Source: Rachicladosporium sp. CCFEE 5018 (taxonomy: Eukaryota; Ascomycota; Dothideomycetes; Cladosporiales; Cladosporiaceae). Taken from it: 64,000 nt of DNA. A model generated the notes under the pieces. The model saw only the letters and a list, made by a program, of their open reading frames with translations. It did not search any database and had not been told where the DNA came from. Positions 1-9,036 of this stretch are shown here, piece by piece. Location: positions 124,001-188,000 of the forward strand of contig KZ111178.1 in NCBI GenBank assembly GCA_002077045.2. Reading direction: 5' to 3'. The position numbers and the translations under genes are program-made. How positions within the stretch are numbered: position 1 is the stretch's first letter; each line of letters opens with the position of its first letter.

Positions 1-1
1 G

Positions 2-1532
2 CTGTACGGTGGCGAGATGGACCTCGAGTGGCGGGAAAATTCGTTTTGTTGGTGCTTCTGGAACATCGACACGACCGTCTCGGAGCTGGCGGCGTCAAAC
101 GACCTACTCGTACGCGCAATGGATGACAGCATGAATCTGCAGCCAAGAGACATGTACTGGAGTGTACTGGGTATGATGAACAACCCCTGGTATCGAATCA
201 CCATCAGTAAGGAGAACGACTACCTAAGATTCGAGCACCCTACACAGCCAGCTCTTATGCCTGGAGGCTGGATGGAACGGGTCAAGAAAGCTGGTGGCAA
301 CCTCACAAACGGGTACTGGGGCGAAAAGATCGAAGGCGACGACGCTCCTGAGCCGGTGACGGAAGCCGCAGCAGAAATCAAGATGACGAAACACGGTCTA
401 GAGAAGGCCATAACGATTGACGAATTACGAAAGCATGACGGGGAGGATGAGCCATGGTTTGTGGTGAACGGTGAAGTGTACGACGGAACGGCCTTTCTCA
501 AGGAGCACCCAGGTGGCGCCACGAGTATCTTCTCGGCAGCTGGACTGGACAGCAGCGACGAATTTTTGGCAATACGTGGGTGACACACTGGCTTGCTTGA
601 CAATTTGTTACTGATGATCAACAGATAGCGATACAGCAAAAACCATGATGACAGACTATCACATCGGCTCGCTGGACGAAGATGGCCGTACAGCGCTCTC
701 GACCAACGATGTCCAACCCGACCCGTCTGCCATACCATCATCCAAGTTCCTCGATTCACGCACCTGGAAGCGTGCGATACTTCACACTAAGACTAAAGTC
801 TCCTGGGACACGCGAATATTTCGCTTCAAGCTCGAGCACGATGCTCAAACACTCGGTCTACTAACGGGGCAACACCTCATGATCCGACTGCGAGACCCGG
901 TCACGAGGGAGGCGATCATCAGATCGTATACTCCGATTTCCGAGACCAGTCAAGAAGGCTTCATGGACGTGCTAGTGAAGATCTACTTCGACACCAAAGA
1001 GCGAAAGGGTGGGAAGATGTCGCTAGCCATGGACTCTTTACCTGTTGGCCACTTTGTCGAGTTTAAGGGCCCGATAGGTAAATTCGAGTATCTTGGTAAT
1101 GGCAAGTGTGCTGTCAACGGGAAGGAACGACAGATCAATACATTCCTAATGATCTGCGCTGGGAGCGGGATTACCCCGATATATCAAGTCTTCCGCGCCA
1201 TTATGCAGGATCGTGAGGATAAGACCAAGTGTGTGGTACTTGATGGCAATCGACTGGTGGAAGACATATTGTGTAAGTTCGATCTTGATGGGTTCGCGAA
1301 GGACAACGAGGAGAAGTGTCGGTTGCTGTACACTCTCACACAAGCACCTGAAAACTGGGAAGGACTAAAGGGCCGGATCGCAGCACCGCTGCTGAAGGAG
1401 CATGCGGTCAGAGAGGGGTTCTGCGAGGGCGAGGCAATGGTCTTGATCTGTGGACCAGAGGCATTGGAGAAGAGCGTGCACAAAGCATTACTCGAGATTG
1501 GGTGGAAGGACGAGGAGCTGATGTTCTTCTAG
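2..1532 (+). CDS. niaD: Assimilatory nitrate reductase, C-terminal part (5' truncated by window edge)
   Basis: Reduces nitrate to nitrite in the cytosol with NAD(P)H. Exons 2-575 and 625-1532; the 49-bp intron 576-624 splits the His codon of the heme-binding IHSDTA region. 493 residues are visible: the end of the molybdenum-cofactor/dimerisation part (YGGEMDLEWRE, then the FCWCFW block), a cytochrome b5 domain with the EHPGG heme motif, then a ferredoxin-reductase module with the FAD motif RSYTPIS, the NAD-binding GSGITPIYQ and the terminal CGPEAL segment. The protein ends MFF-stop, normal for the family. The upstream half (about 400 residues) lies outside the window. In many fungi nitrite reductase and a nitrate transporter sit beside niaD; nothing of them is seen downstream, so any cluster partner would be upstream. 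Confidence 0.95.
576..624 (+). other. Intron of nitrate reductase
   Basis: GTGGGT donor and CAACAG acceptor. Removing it joins GCAATAC to ATAGCGAT and restores the conserved AIHSDTAK heme-binding sequence. Without splicing the frame stops at 583. Confidence 0.9.
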
Positions 1533-2241
1533 CCGTGCATCGACCAGGCTTAGACAGACATTGGCTTCGCACTGCAGATTCATTGGCAGATCCACTGCAA
1601 ATGACCGCAGTGGTTATGATGACTCACGTCTACCATCAGTCCACATTGCTCAATACAGGCACCGCTTCCAATGCCTCCGCATCAGTGGTCGACCACGGCC
1701 ACGATAGTATGACTCATCTGCCGCCTGCAGTGGACGCCTGACTCGAACGATCGGAGTCGACGGACTTCAATATTGCCATCAAGTCTGTACTTCGGTCAAC
1801 GCAAGATGTACCACCGTGAGAGAACAGACCTTTACAACTTGGTAATGCGATCGGACTTCACCTTCGCTCCACTCTGACTTCAGTAGCAACATCAGGCCGT
1901 TTGGTTGCCTCGCATTGCTGAGCAATACTACGTCCAATGAGCATTCGACTCATCGACTGCAAAGCTCGTTTCCGTGATCGGTGTTCGAGCGTGACTGGAT
2001 CTAGACCGACACGACCTTGATGTCGTGTGCGCAAGTATATAGGTATAAGTACACTCGCATCCTCCTCGAAGGATGAGAAGGTAAGCAGAACCAGACACGA
2101 CACTCATACCACTCGACTGCGGTCATCAAGCAATACGATTCCAACAATCAGAGAGCTCTCAAAGAAGCCGATCACCGTCTCCAACTACATTACTTCGATA
2201 TCAACTCTACTCCCAACACCACCACTCCAACAAGACAGAGT
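1533..2241. other. Intergenic region downstream of nitrate reductase
   Basis: No supported gene. The last 200 bases are rich in AC/CT (CCAACACC, CACCACTCC), the usual look of a fungal 5' leader, just before a possible small ORF at 2242. Confidence 0.5.
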
Positions 2242-2472
2242 ATGTCTTCTCATCCCAACGACGCACGAGGTCGGTCCCTAGCCTCAGACAACGCCTCTAT
2301 CATGACCACATCAAGCATTAGCTCGACAACAAAGCTACTCAGATCGAAATTGCTTCCGAGTTCGAAGTCTAGCAAATCGACAAGCCCTCTCTCCGCTGGC
2401 GAGAAGCAAGCAGCCAGGAAGGCTGGGAGGATCGATACTCTGACGCTAGGGACGTGGGCAGCGCTGCGATAG
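2242..2472 (+). CDS. Possible small hypothetical protein, 76 aa
   Basis: Starts with ATG after a long CA/CT-rich leader typical of fungal 5' UTRs. The predicted protein is Ser/Thr/Lys-rich in its first 50 residues (SSTTKLLRSKL, SSKSSKSTS), then has a short basic segment ending RIDTLTLGTWAALR. I recognise no family. A further intron and exon could follow, because ORFs continue to about 2734 in another frame, but no convincing splice pair was found. It could be a chance ORF. Main support is the leader composition and low-complexity N-terminus. Confidence 0.3.
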   Translation: MSSHPNDARGRSLASDNASIMTTSSISSTTKLLRSKLLPSSKSSKSTSPLSAGEKQAARKAGRIDTLTLGTWAALR

Positions 2473-2768
2473 CGCGGGTGAGCTGTGGTGGTGCTGGTGC
2501 GATGTGCCTGGAGTGACTGATCCGAAAATGGATTCCGGCGTTTGGGATTGCTGGAGATTGGATCGTTCCATGTATTGTCAGGAGCAAATGCTCGATAAAT
2601 GGGGCCTGGGTGTTCAGGAGCTGCGGGAGTGTGCTTCATCTAGCTCTAAGCATGATGAACTAGAGCATTGGAACAGCATCGCCACCTTGCCTCGCAACAT
2701 TACTCCATCATCCTGCACCGGAACGCCCTGCTAATCCGTCAACGCTTCCTCTCCAAGTTTCACATGCT

Positions 2769-3607
2769 TCATCGGAAGTACTCCAGCACAAAGTAAACAA
2801 AGACCAGAAACACCACCACGCCTGCCCAAAAGATCCACTTGTCCTGCTTCGCCCTTCGTTCAACCATGCGTATCGTATCGCCAGAGATCCCCAGCGTCGT
2901 CCCAACGTTATACAGCTTTCTCTGCACGCCTTTCAGTGTCTCCCTCTGATCGCCCAGATCCCCAAGTACAGCCCTGCCTCGCTCCAGGTACTCGTCAAGC
3001 ACCGCGTTCGAGCTGCCGAAGAAGCTCTGCTCTTTCAAGGCGTGGTTCTCCCTGTTCTGATCATCTCCGAGTCCGTAGGGTGATTGGTAGGTTGAGTAGC
3101 TATTCGCTCCGCTCTGTCCAGGCACGAAGTTTGGGTTGGAAGTTCTGAACAGCGGGTTCACATTCTGCCCTCCCGCAGCACCAGAGCTTACCGCAGCATC
3201 GCTGTATGGGTTCTCTGGCGTGTTACTTGCATGTGGTCTACGACCCAGCAGTTCCGTACGATCTGCAGCAGTCCTCGCCTCCTCTTTCTCGTGCTTTAGC
3301 TCCGCGAATCGCGATCGAAAGTCCAAGAGCTCGGATCGGAAGTTCGCGATTCGATCTCGACCCTTTGCGGCTTTGTCGACGACGAGCTCGGAGTCTACCG
3401 AGCGTTGATAGTCGTCTAGAGTGCGGGAAAAGGACGAGATTGATGTCGTGAGCTGACCTTGGAGAGCTGGGTTCGGGGCTGGAGAGTCGGCGAGGGAGGT
3501 CAGGTCGGCACGGATGGATTTGGACTGGCGGAGGGCGGAGTTGTAGAGGGCGCTCTGGTGGCCGTGTTAGTGATGTGGACGGCAGTAGAGGTGGAGCGCC
3601 ATACCAT
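2769..3607 (-). CDS. BOS1: Golgi v-SNARE BOS1 / membrin
   Basis: Vesicle SNARE for ER-to-Golgi transport. Exon 1 is only the start codon (3607-3605); a 50-bp intron (3604-3555, GTATGG donor, CACCAG acceptor) follows; exon 2 is 3554-2769. The 262-residue product begins MSALYNSALRQSKSIRADL, matching the start of fungal Bos1. It has an N-terminal helical domain, a middle Pro/Asn/Ser linker, the SNARE helix (LKGVQRKLYNVGTTLGISGD, then TIRMVERRAKQDK) and a single C-terminal membrane anchor (WIFWAGVVVFLVFVYFVLEYF). Length and architecture are normal. The single-codon first exon was chosen because it restores the conserved N-terminus. Two CACGTG boxes lie about 75 bp upstream of the start. Confidence 0.92.
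3555..3604 (-). other. Intron of BOS1 directly after the ATG
   Basis: 50-bp GT-AG intron that leaves the initiator codon alone in exon 1. Splicing joins ATG to AGCGCC and gives MSALYNSALRQS. Confidence 0.85.
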
Positions 3608-4202
3608 CTTGTTAGCATCATTGCCACATCATACAATGGCACATAGAACGATACCTGAACATAAGGTAATGCCATATATTGACACGTGTCTGACACGTGG
3701 AGGAAGCCGACTTCGATGGACTTCGTACTTCTCTTGAACGTCGTATGAACATCCACAACAGGCGATTTTATGCAGACTATGAAAGACTCTGGAGTGCCTG
3801 GTAGCATGGTATGTCACCCCATTGTTTCCCTGCCTTCTAATCTCCGGAAGTTCTGAGAGACCTCTTGTGCATCTATCAAACAAGCCCCGAACTGCAGACC
3901 AGCATAGATCGGTCCAACGAGAAGCTACCTACATACTCTGCGACTTGCGACTCGAGGTATCCTCGTTCAGCTAAGGCTCTCAGTGATGCAGCAGCGTAGT
4001 ATTTACGGCTCTGGCTACGTTGTTAGGAGCATTACCCGCCATGTACTCATTGCGAGAAAAGGTGGACCCACGAGCAGTCTATGAGCAAGTATCGTTACCG
4101 GACAGTAGACCACGTCGCTGTCATTGAGCTACCTCGCTATCGCTACTACCAACTAGACCATGGCAGCACACATGGCTACCGCTGTACCACTGAGATCGAG
4201 AA
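3608..4202. other. Intergenic region, BOS1 promoter side
   Basis: Holds the BOS1 promoter and the 3' flank of the next gene (also minus strand). Apart from the CACGTG pair I see no gene or RNA. Confidence 0.5.
3683..3699. promoter_or_regulatory. Paired CACGTG boxes upstream of BOS1
   Basis: Two CACGTG hexamers (3683-3688 and 3694-3699), each inside GACACGTG, 11 bp apart and about 75-95 bp upstream of the BOS1 start. CACGTG is the E-box bound by bHLH factors such as Cbf1 or Pho4. One helical turn of spacing suggests same-face binding. Function is inferred from the motif only. Confidence 0.4.
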
Positions 4203-5225
4203 TCACGCGTCCTCGCCATTGCCACCATCAGACTCCCCACCCTCCTTCACCTCAATCTGCCAGTCAGGATCGATCAGCCCCGGCGGCGGACGCAGTCCTT
4301 CTGCAACCATCAGTTTCTTCCAAGTCCTCTGCAGCACGTCAGCCTGATAGCCCTCGCCCCCTTTCTCCTTCACCCTCTCAGCAATCTTGGCCCATTTAAC
4401 CGCCTGCCACTCCCTCTCAATCTCCTCCTTAGCATCCAGTAAGAATGGCCGGTCTTCCTCATTGATCGTGCTGAAGTTCTCTCGTAGCCTCTTGAATCGA
4501 TTTGGTAGCGTTGAGGCAGCAGGCTCGGTGCCTGTCATCTCCTTCCAGACCGCGTGGATCTCGGGCCATGGGACGGAAGCAGATGCTTTGGTGAAGAGCA
4601 TTTGGTCGGCCGGATCGCATTCTTCGAGACTACGACCGAGAGGGCGAGAGTCGATGATGCCGTTTGTTGGCGGCCTGCGGACTCTTCCAGCGGGGATTGG
4701 CACCGTCGACTTGCGCCTCCTCGCGGCGGCTGATTGGGAGTCTCGCGCTACACTGGTACGCTTGACAGCTGCGTCGCCAGTAACCGCTTTTGATCTGGTC
4801 TTGCGCGGAGTGCCCTTACCGGCGGTCTTGGCCGGTGGTGTTTGTCCTCCTTCGTTGTCAGGCTCATAATCTGAGTCCCATCCTGAGTTCACCTTCTTGC
4901 CGCGGCGCCTGCGTGGACCAGCTGGCTCAATTGTCGGCTCCTCTTGAGTTGAGCCAATGTTAGCGATCTCAGGGGCCTCGATAATTGTTGTGATCTGGCC
5001 AAGATTGGTCTGCTGGGTAGGGAACATATCATCTTCGGAGACATGCCCGATGCTTTTTTGTGGTGAAGATGGCCTCGTCTCTGGTGCTTCTTGCAACGCC
5101 GTGTCATCGTTGGCAAGGCCATCATTGACGCTGAGATCCTCGGTGAGTCCGGCCATCAGTGAGGCCTCAAGAGCTTGCATCTCTGCCTCCAGCTCGGCAG
5201 TGCTCATCATGCCGTCGTCTGCCAT
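4203..5225 (-). CDS. Fungal nuclear protein with C-terminal Myb/SANT-like region, 340 aa
   Basis: Single exon. Start chosen at the ATG at 5225 (MADDGMMSTAELEAEMQ); the open frame extends upstream only through a GTG. The N-terminus is acidic and helical; the middle is basic and low-complexity (PRRRRGKK; ARRRKSTVPIP), looking like nuclear localisation or DNA-contact segments. The C-terminal third (about residues 205-320) has the pattern of a fungal Myb-like helical unit: DPADQMLFTKASASVPWPEI, HAVWKEMTG, TLPNRFKRLRENF, then EREWQAVKWAKIAERVKEKG and VLQRTWKKLM. Comparable proteins are common and uncharacterised in filamentous ascomycetes. A chromatin or transcription role is inferred. A CCAATCACGTG element lies about 145 bp upstream. 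Confidence 0.75.
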   Translation of the reverse strand: MADDGMMSTAELEAEMQALEASLMAGLTEDLSVNDGLANDDTALQEAPETRPSSPQKSIGHVSEDDMFPTQQTNLGQITTIIEAPEIANIGSTQEEPTIEPAGPRRRRGKKVNSGWDSDYEPDNEGGQTPPAKTAGKGTPRKTRSKAVTGDAAVKRTSVARDSQSAAARRRKSTVPIPAGRVRRPPTNGIIDSRPLGRSLEECDPADQMLFTKASASVPWPEIHAVWKEMTGTEPAASTLPNRFKRLRENFSTINEEDRPFLLDAKEEIEREWQAVKWAKIAERVKEKGGEGYQADVLQRTWKKLMVAEGLRPPPGLIDPDWQIEVKEGGESDGGNGEDA

Positions 5226-5782
5226 CTTAAGAATCGGAGTTGTGGTAGATGCTAGGAATTCTGTTTGGGAAGATGACTGTGAAATGTGGAAAGAGGCGTC
5301 GAGGGGGGTTGACACATGAGCGAGGATGATGATCTGTCGGGCTGCAACCTAGCTATGAGTGATGAGCACGTGATTGGAGAGCCTGACCTGACATGTGCAA
5401 ATACGCTGGCGACTGTTCAGGGTCTCTGCAATCGTTCTGGCTTCGAAGCTCGTAGCGGGTGATATGCTTCTTTTGAATGCAAGATATGGGCTGTGCTGCT
5501 AACAATACAGCCGCACAGGTCGAGTGCAGAATCGTTGTGTCCAGGAGAGGCCAGACGTAGAAGGGAACTGCGATAGGACGTCGAACCATTCTAAGGACTC
5601 AGATCAGCGACTGTAGACGCATGAGCGGCGTCAGCAAGTCTTCGCACACTTCGTACAATTGTGCAGACAACAAGAGAAGTCAGACCAGGTGTTCGTATGA
5701 GCGAAATAATCGGGGTACATACTCTATTACCATGCTGGTCACGCCTAGACCCACCGCCACGCCGTGAAGGTCCATGTAGCCT
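5226..5782. other. Intergenic region upstream of the Myb-like gene
   Basis: No supported gene. Contains the promoter of the minus-strand gene starting at 5225, including the composite element at 5367-5377. Confidence 0.5.
5367..5377 (-). promoter_or_regulatory. Composite CCAATCACGTG element
   Basis: On the minus strand this reads CCAATCACGTG, a CCAAT box (HAP/NF-Y complex) fused to a CACGTG E-box, about 145 bp upstream of the ATG at 5225. The same 11 bases occur on the plus strand at 12880-12890 in the FYV7/UPF2 promoter. Confidence 0.45.
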
Positions 5783-6924
5783 TCACCACGGCCAGCGAGA
5801 GCTCCATCCGCGCGAACGCGAGCGGCTCCAATATCTCAAACGCAGCGGCAGGCTTCCGTCGCGCCGTTGGGGTCTTCCTCGCGGATAGCCAAACGTTCGA
5901 TATCCCGGATCATCCCGGGGGTCCATCGATCTCCCGCGCGGTCTGCCAGTGGTTGCTGTGCCGAACCGCGAAATCTTGTTGTTCAGCCGCTCAGCTTCGT
6001 TGCGATGGAAGTCCCTCTTGTTCTCAGCCTCAGCAATGTAGTCCTCATCGTCTGTGTGATGGCCAGAGCCATTCCAATCATCCCGAGAGGCGTAGCCATG
6101 GTCGTTCGGGTAGCGGGACTGGGGCGATCTCGTGCTCGGTACCGGAACACCATTTGTAACCGCAAGGCCAATCAGGTGGTCTCTGACGCGTCGCGACCTC
6201 ATACCACTTTCGAGGTCCAGCTCATCGATCAACCCGGGTCTGTACTCTAGGAGCTTGATGAGGCAAAGATCTTTGTCCTCCGTCGCCATGAAGCTTCGCA
6301 TGATCGAGTGACACCACTGCGCTAGGGACCGCGGCGAGTCATACTCAGCCAGATGTCGCACGTGAGTCAGCAAGAAGTCTCTCAGCACATCGCCTAGTAG
6401 TGGACTATGACACGAGTGCGAGATCTCTGCGAAGGAGCGGAACATATGCTGGCTTCTCTGGGAGACCGAGAGGCTTCCTTGTCTCATGGAGTATCGCGTA
6501 TCCTCGCGCAAGGCGACCTCCAGCTCAGCTAGTAGGCGCTGACAGAAGTCCTCCACGGCATTGAGCCCGCTCGTCGCAGCTACGGCGCCCAGTGCCAGGT
6601 GGAAGGCGCGGCGAAGTCCGTCCTGCTGGAGGGCGTTCCAGAGATTGGCACAACCTCGGGGTTTGTTCGAACCCAGGGGTTTATGATGTTATTGAAGTCG
6701 TACGGCGTAGTCAAGTGCTGAAGTGGGAAGCTGGGTAGTATGTGGGCCAGAGCTTGCTGTCGCATGTCAAAGGGCGCAGCACTAAATGCGCCGAGCCAGG
6801 GCAGGGCGACAGGGCCAACGCCGCGAGGGCGAGGGATGAGAGCGGGCGGACCGAAGGGTGTAGGAGGTCTCAGAGGAGGTGCCGGGTGTCTGGTCCACTG
6901 CTGGATCTCCCATGGATTGGGCAT
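5783..6924 (-). CDS. Hypothetical fungal protein with an apparent -1 frameshift
   Basis: Two overlapping minus-strand frames seem to form one gene. The first starts at ATG 6924 (MPNPWEIQQWTRHPAPP) and stays open to 6580. The second is open from about 6690 to the stop at 5783 and reads sensibly from NLWNALQQDGLRRAFHLALG onward, although its only start-like codon is a GTG at 6556. The second frame begins on the third base of the first frame's codons, as expected for loss of one base somewhere in 6620-6690. No GT-AG intron joins them. The N-terminus is Pro-rich; the middle is helical (EDFCQRLLAELEVALRED, LAQWCHSIMRSFM); the C-terminus is Arg/Asp/Gly-rich. I do not recognise the family. It may be a broken gene or a consensus error. 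Confidence 0.5.
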
Positions 6925-7403
6925 ATTGTTGTTCCGTTGATGGTTTTCGTTTAGTTCTCACGAGAATGGGAACACTCGGAAGAGGAAGAGAAGTCTTGAG
7001 ATTGTACTTGTAGTGCATAGCTGAAACAGTCACTCGGTGCAAGGTCGTACGAAGCACTGTCGACAAGTCATGCCTCTGATCGAGGCGTCCATCTTGGGCG
7101 CTCATCGTCGTGCCGCTGTGGCGCGGTCGAGCCTGGCGTCTTCATCGAGTGCGAACAAATGTCACGCATACTTGAGAGCGCGCAATGATAGGCTCCGTCA
7201 GATACTTGGCTCGTGGCGCGGCCTGCAGCTGTATGAAAAATTGGTTTGTTTGCTAGCATGCGGCTAGCCGGTGGGTGACGAGGGAGCAGGGTGGCACCCG
7301 GCAACTGTCATGCTTAGAATAACCACCCATGCGGACATTTGCCTCATCGCGTAACACCGAGTCTCAAATTGCTCGCAGCGGTGGTAGTGCAAGCCCGGCG
7401 CGA
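6925..7403. other. Intergenic region between two minus-strand genes
   Basis: Promoter region of the hypothetical gene starting at 6924 plus the 3' flank of the coiled-coil gene. No supported gene. Confidence 0.45.
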
Positions 7404-8507
7404 CTAGCCGACGTACGGCGGCGGTGCATCAGCATTCTGACCCTGGTAAGTGCTCTGCCCGTAAGTCTCGAATGTCTCCGCTCGAATACGTTGCAGCTCC
7501 TCTCTCGCATTCTCCGTATCCTGCTTCGCCTGCGCCAGCTGGTCTCTCACTCCCCCCGCCCTCCCAAGCTGCAGTCGAACCTGCTCCTTCAACTGATCAT
7601 CGGCCCTCTGCAACTGCATAGCGCTGCCTTGGATTCTCTCATGCTGCGCCATGTCCGTGAAGATGTTATCGAAGAACATGTCAGACATGCGTGGCCCATG
7701 TCGATGTTGACATTATCGAGTGGCTGAATCGCAGGCTGCAATTGCCGGGCAGCATTCATGTGAACGATCGCTTCCGATATAGCGACGGTGGCCGGGACAG
7801 AGCGTCGCGTTCCATCATGTCGATGAACGTACCGCGGCCCATCATGTCCACGCGGGACATGCTGAGAGCCTCTTGCATGTTCTTGTTGGCGGCTGCAATG
7901 CGACTCTCAGCGCGGCGTAGTGCTTCGCCGGCTGACTTCTCAGTGTTGAATTGTAGTTGGCATTGGTCAAGATACAAAATCAGATGCTGCAGGGTCTGCT
8001 CCATCTGGTCCTCGCCTGGGACTTCTGGCGTTGCGCCATTGAAAAGCTGGGCGTACATCTGGTCAAGCTCCGTCTGAGCAGTCTTGTGCTGAAGTGTAGC
8101 TTGACCGAGAGTCTGCTTGTCAACTTGGGCAACGTCGAGGGCACGAGCGATCTCTTCTCGGCGTGCAATGGCTTCACGCTCTTTTTGCCATGCCTCAAGA
8201 AACTCGCGTTCTTCTTTCTCCTGCTTAGAAGTGAACTTCTCCTGGCCTTTTTTGCCGCCTATCTTGTGGGCATATCGCTTGAAGGTGCTGTCGCGATACT
8301 CGACATGGGCCTTTCGCTCATCTTCAGTGATGGCGTGGAGCTTCTTTAACTCAACATTTGTCTCCTTGGGTGTGCATCGAGATCCGCAATGTACGCAGCG
8401 TTCTGCGGAAGCGCCGATGGTGCATGATCATTCCGCGCGATGATCGAGAGTAGTTCTTTGTTACGTGCAGCTGCGCTCTGCAGACGTGTGGCAAACGATT
8501 CGGACAT
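7404..8507 (-). pseudogene. Fungal coiled-coil protein gene carrying three apparent one-base deletions
   Basis: Read from ATG 8507 (MSESFATRLQSAAARNKELL) to the stop at 7404, the protein is a roughly 370-residue helical family common in filamentous ascomycetes and of unknown function. It is recognisable by KIGGKKGQEKFTSKQEKEER, GATPEVPGEDQMEQ, MMERDALSR, MSDMFFDNIFTDMA and the C-terminal PPPYV. The frame breaks three times, near 8370 (DLDAH / TKETN), 7793 (DALSR / ATVAISEA) and 7690 (NIDMGHA / MSDMFF). Each break is a -1 shift restored by one extra base, and none can be explained by a GT-AG intron. This is either a pseudogene or a consensus error. The frame also runs upstream through possible splice sites to an ATG at 8889. 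Confidence 0.65.
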
Positions 8508-8601
8508 CGCGACGACTGATATTTGAAACGACGAGGAAAAGACGCAACGGTATGAGAGTGTGCACGTTTACTGATATGAGGTCAATCTCTGATATACATA
8601 C

Positions 8602-8889
8602 CTTCTTGCGGCTGTGCAGAACACCAAGACGGCCGATCGCATCCGGATTCACACTTGGTTTGTGGCATTGTGAAGTGGCGCGGGTTTAGCGTCACCGCAG
8701 ATCGCCATCTTGAATCCTTTGGGGCTGCGGGAGCCACTCGTGCTGCGATGATACCTGACAGGTAGACGAAGAGGGCAGTTGATAGGAGATAGACAGGTGG
8801 TTGCAATGTGAATAGTAGAGGGATGAGGGGTGTGTACTACCTTCGCATTTGATAAGAAAGTCGGATATCTCGAAAGAGCCTAGCGTCAT
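8602..8889 (-). other. Possible upstream exons of the coiled-coil gene
   Basis: An ATG at 8889 opens MTLGSFEISDFLIKCE (exon 8889-8841). GTAGTA..CTGTCAG (8840-8755) and GTATGT..ATATCAG (8601-8516) would splice it through 8754-8602 (containing KCESGCDRPSWCS) into 8515, in frame with the ATG at 8507. Both introns would be 86 bp, longer than others here, and no branch site is clear. It may be an N-terminal extension, a separate small gene or chance. Confidence 0.25.
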
Positions 8890-9036
8890 GCAAGCACTTC
8901 GAGCGCGCGATCACTTCGCGTCTCCCCTTGACGCGTTGCCAACTGCACATGTCTGATCGTTTTGATGCTGCGTACAGTAACTTCAGTCTAAGACTAGTTC
9001 TCTACTCTGTACTGCGCATCACATCAGACTGGAATC
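8890..9036. promoter_or_regulatory. Short divergent promoter region upstream of MCM3
   Basis: Lies between the minus-strand coiled-coil locus and the MCM3 start at 9037. No conserved motif was identified with confidence. Confidence 0.35.

Noticed and set aside
6662..6675. tRNA B-box-like GTTCGAACC
   Set aside because: It lies inside the open frame of the hypothetical gene, and no cloverleaf arms or A box were found at the right distance.
7680..8390. Introns to explain the breaks in the coiled-coil gene
   Set aside because: Every GT-AG pair tried either removes conserved residues, is under 35 bp or fails to restore the frame; a single added base restores it at each site.
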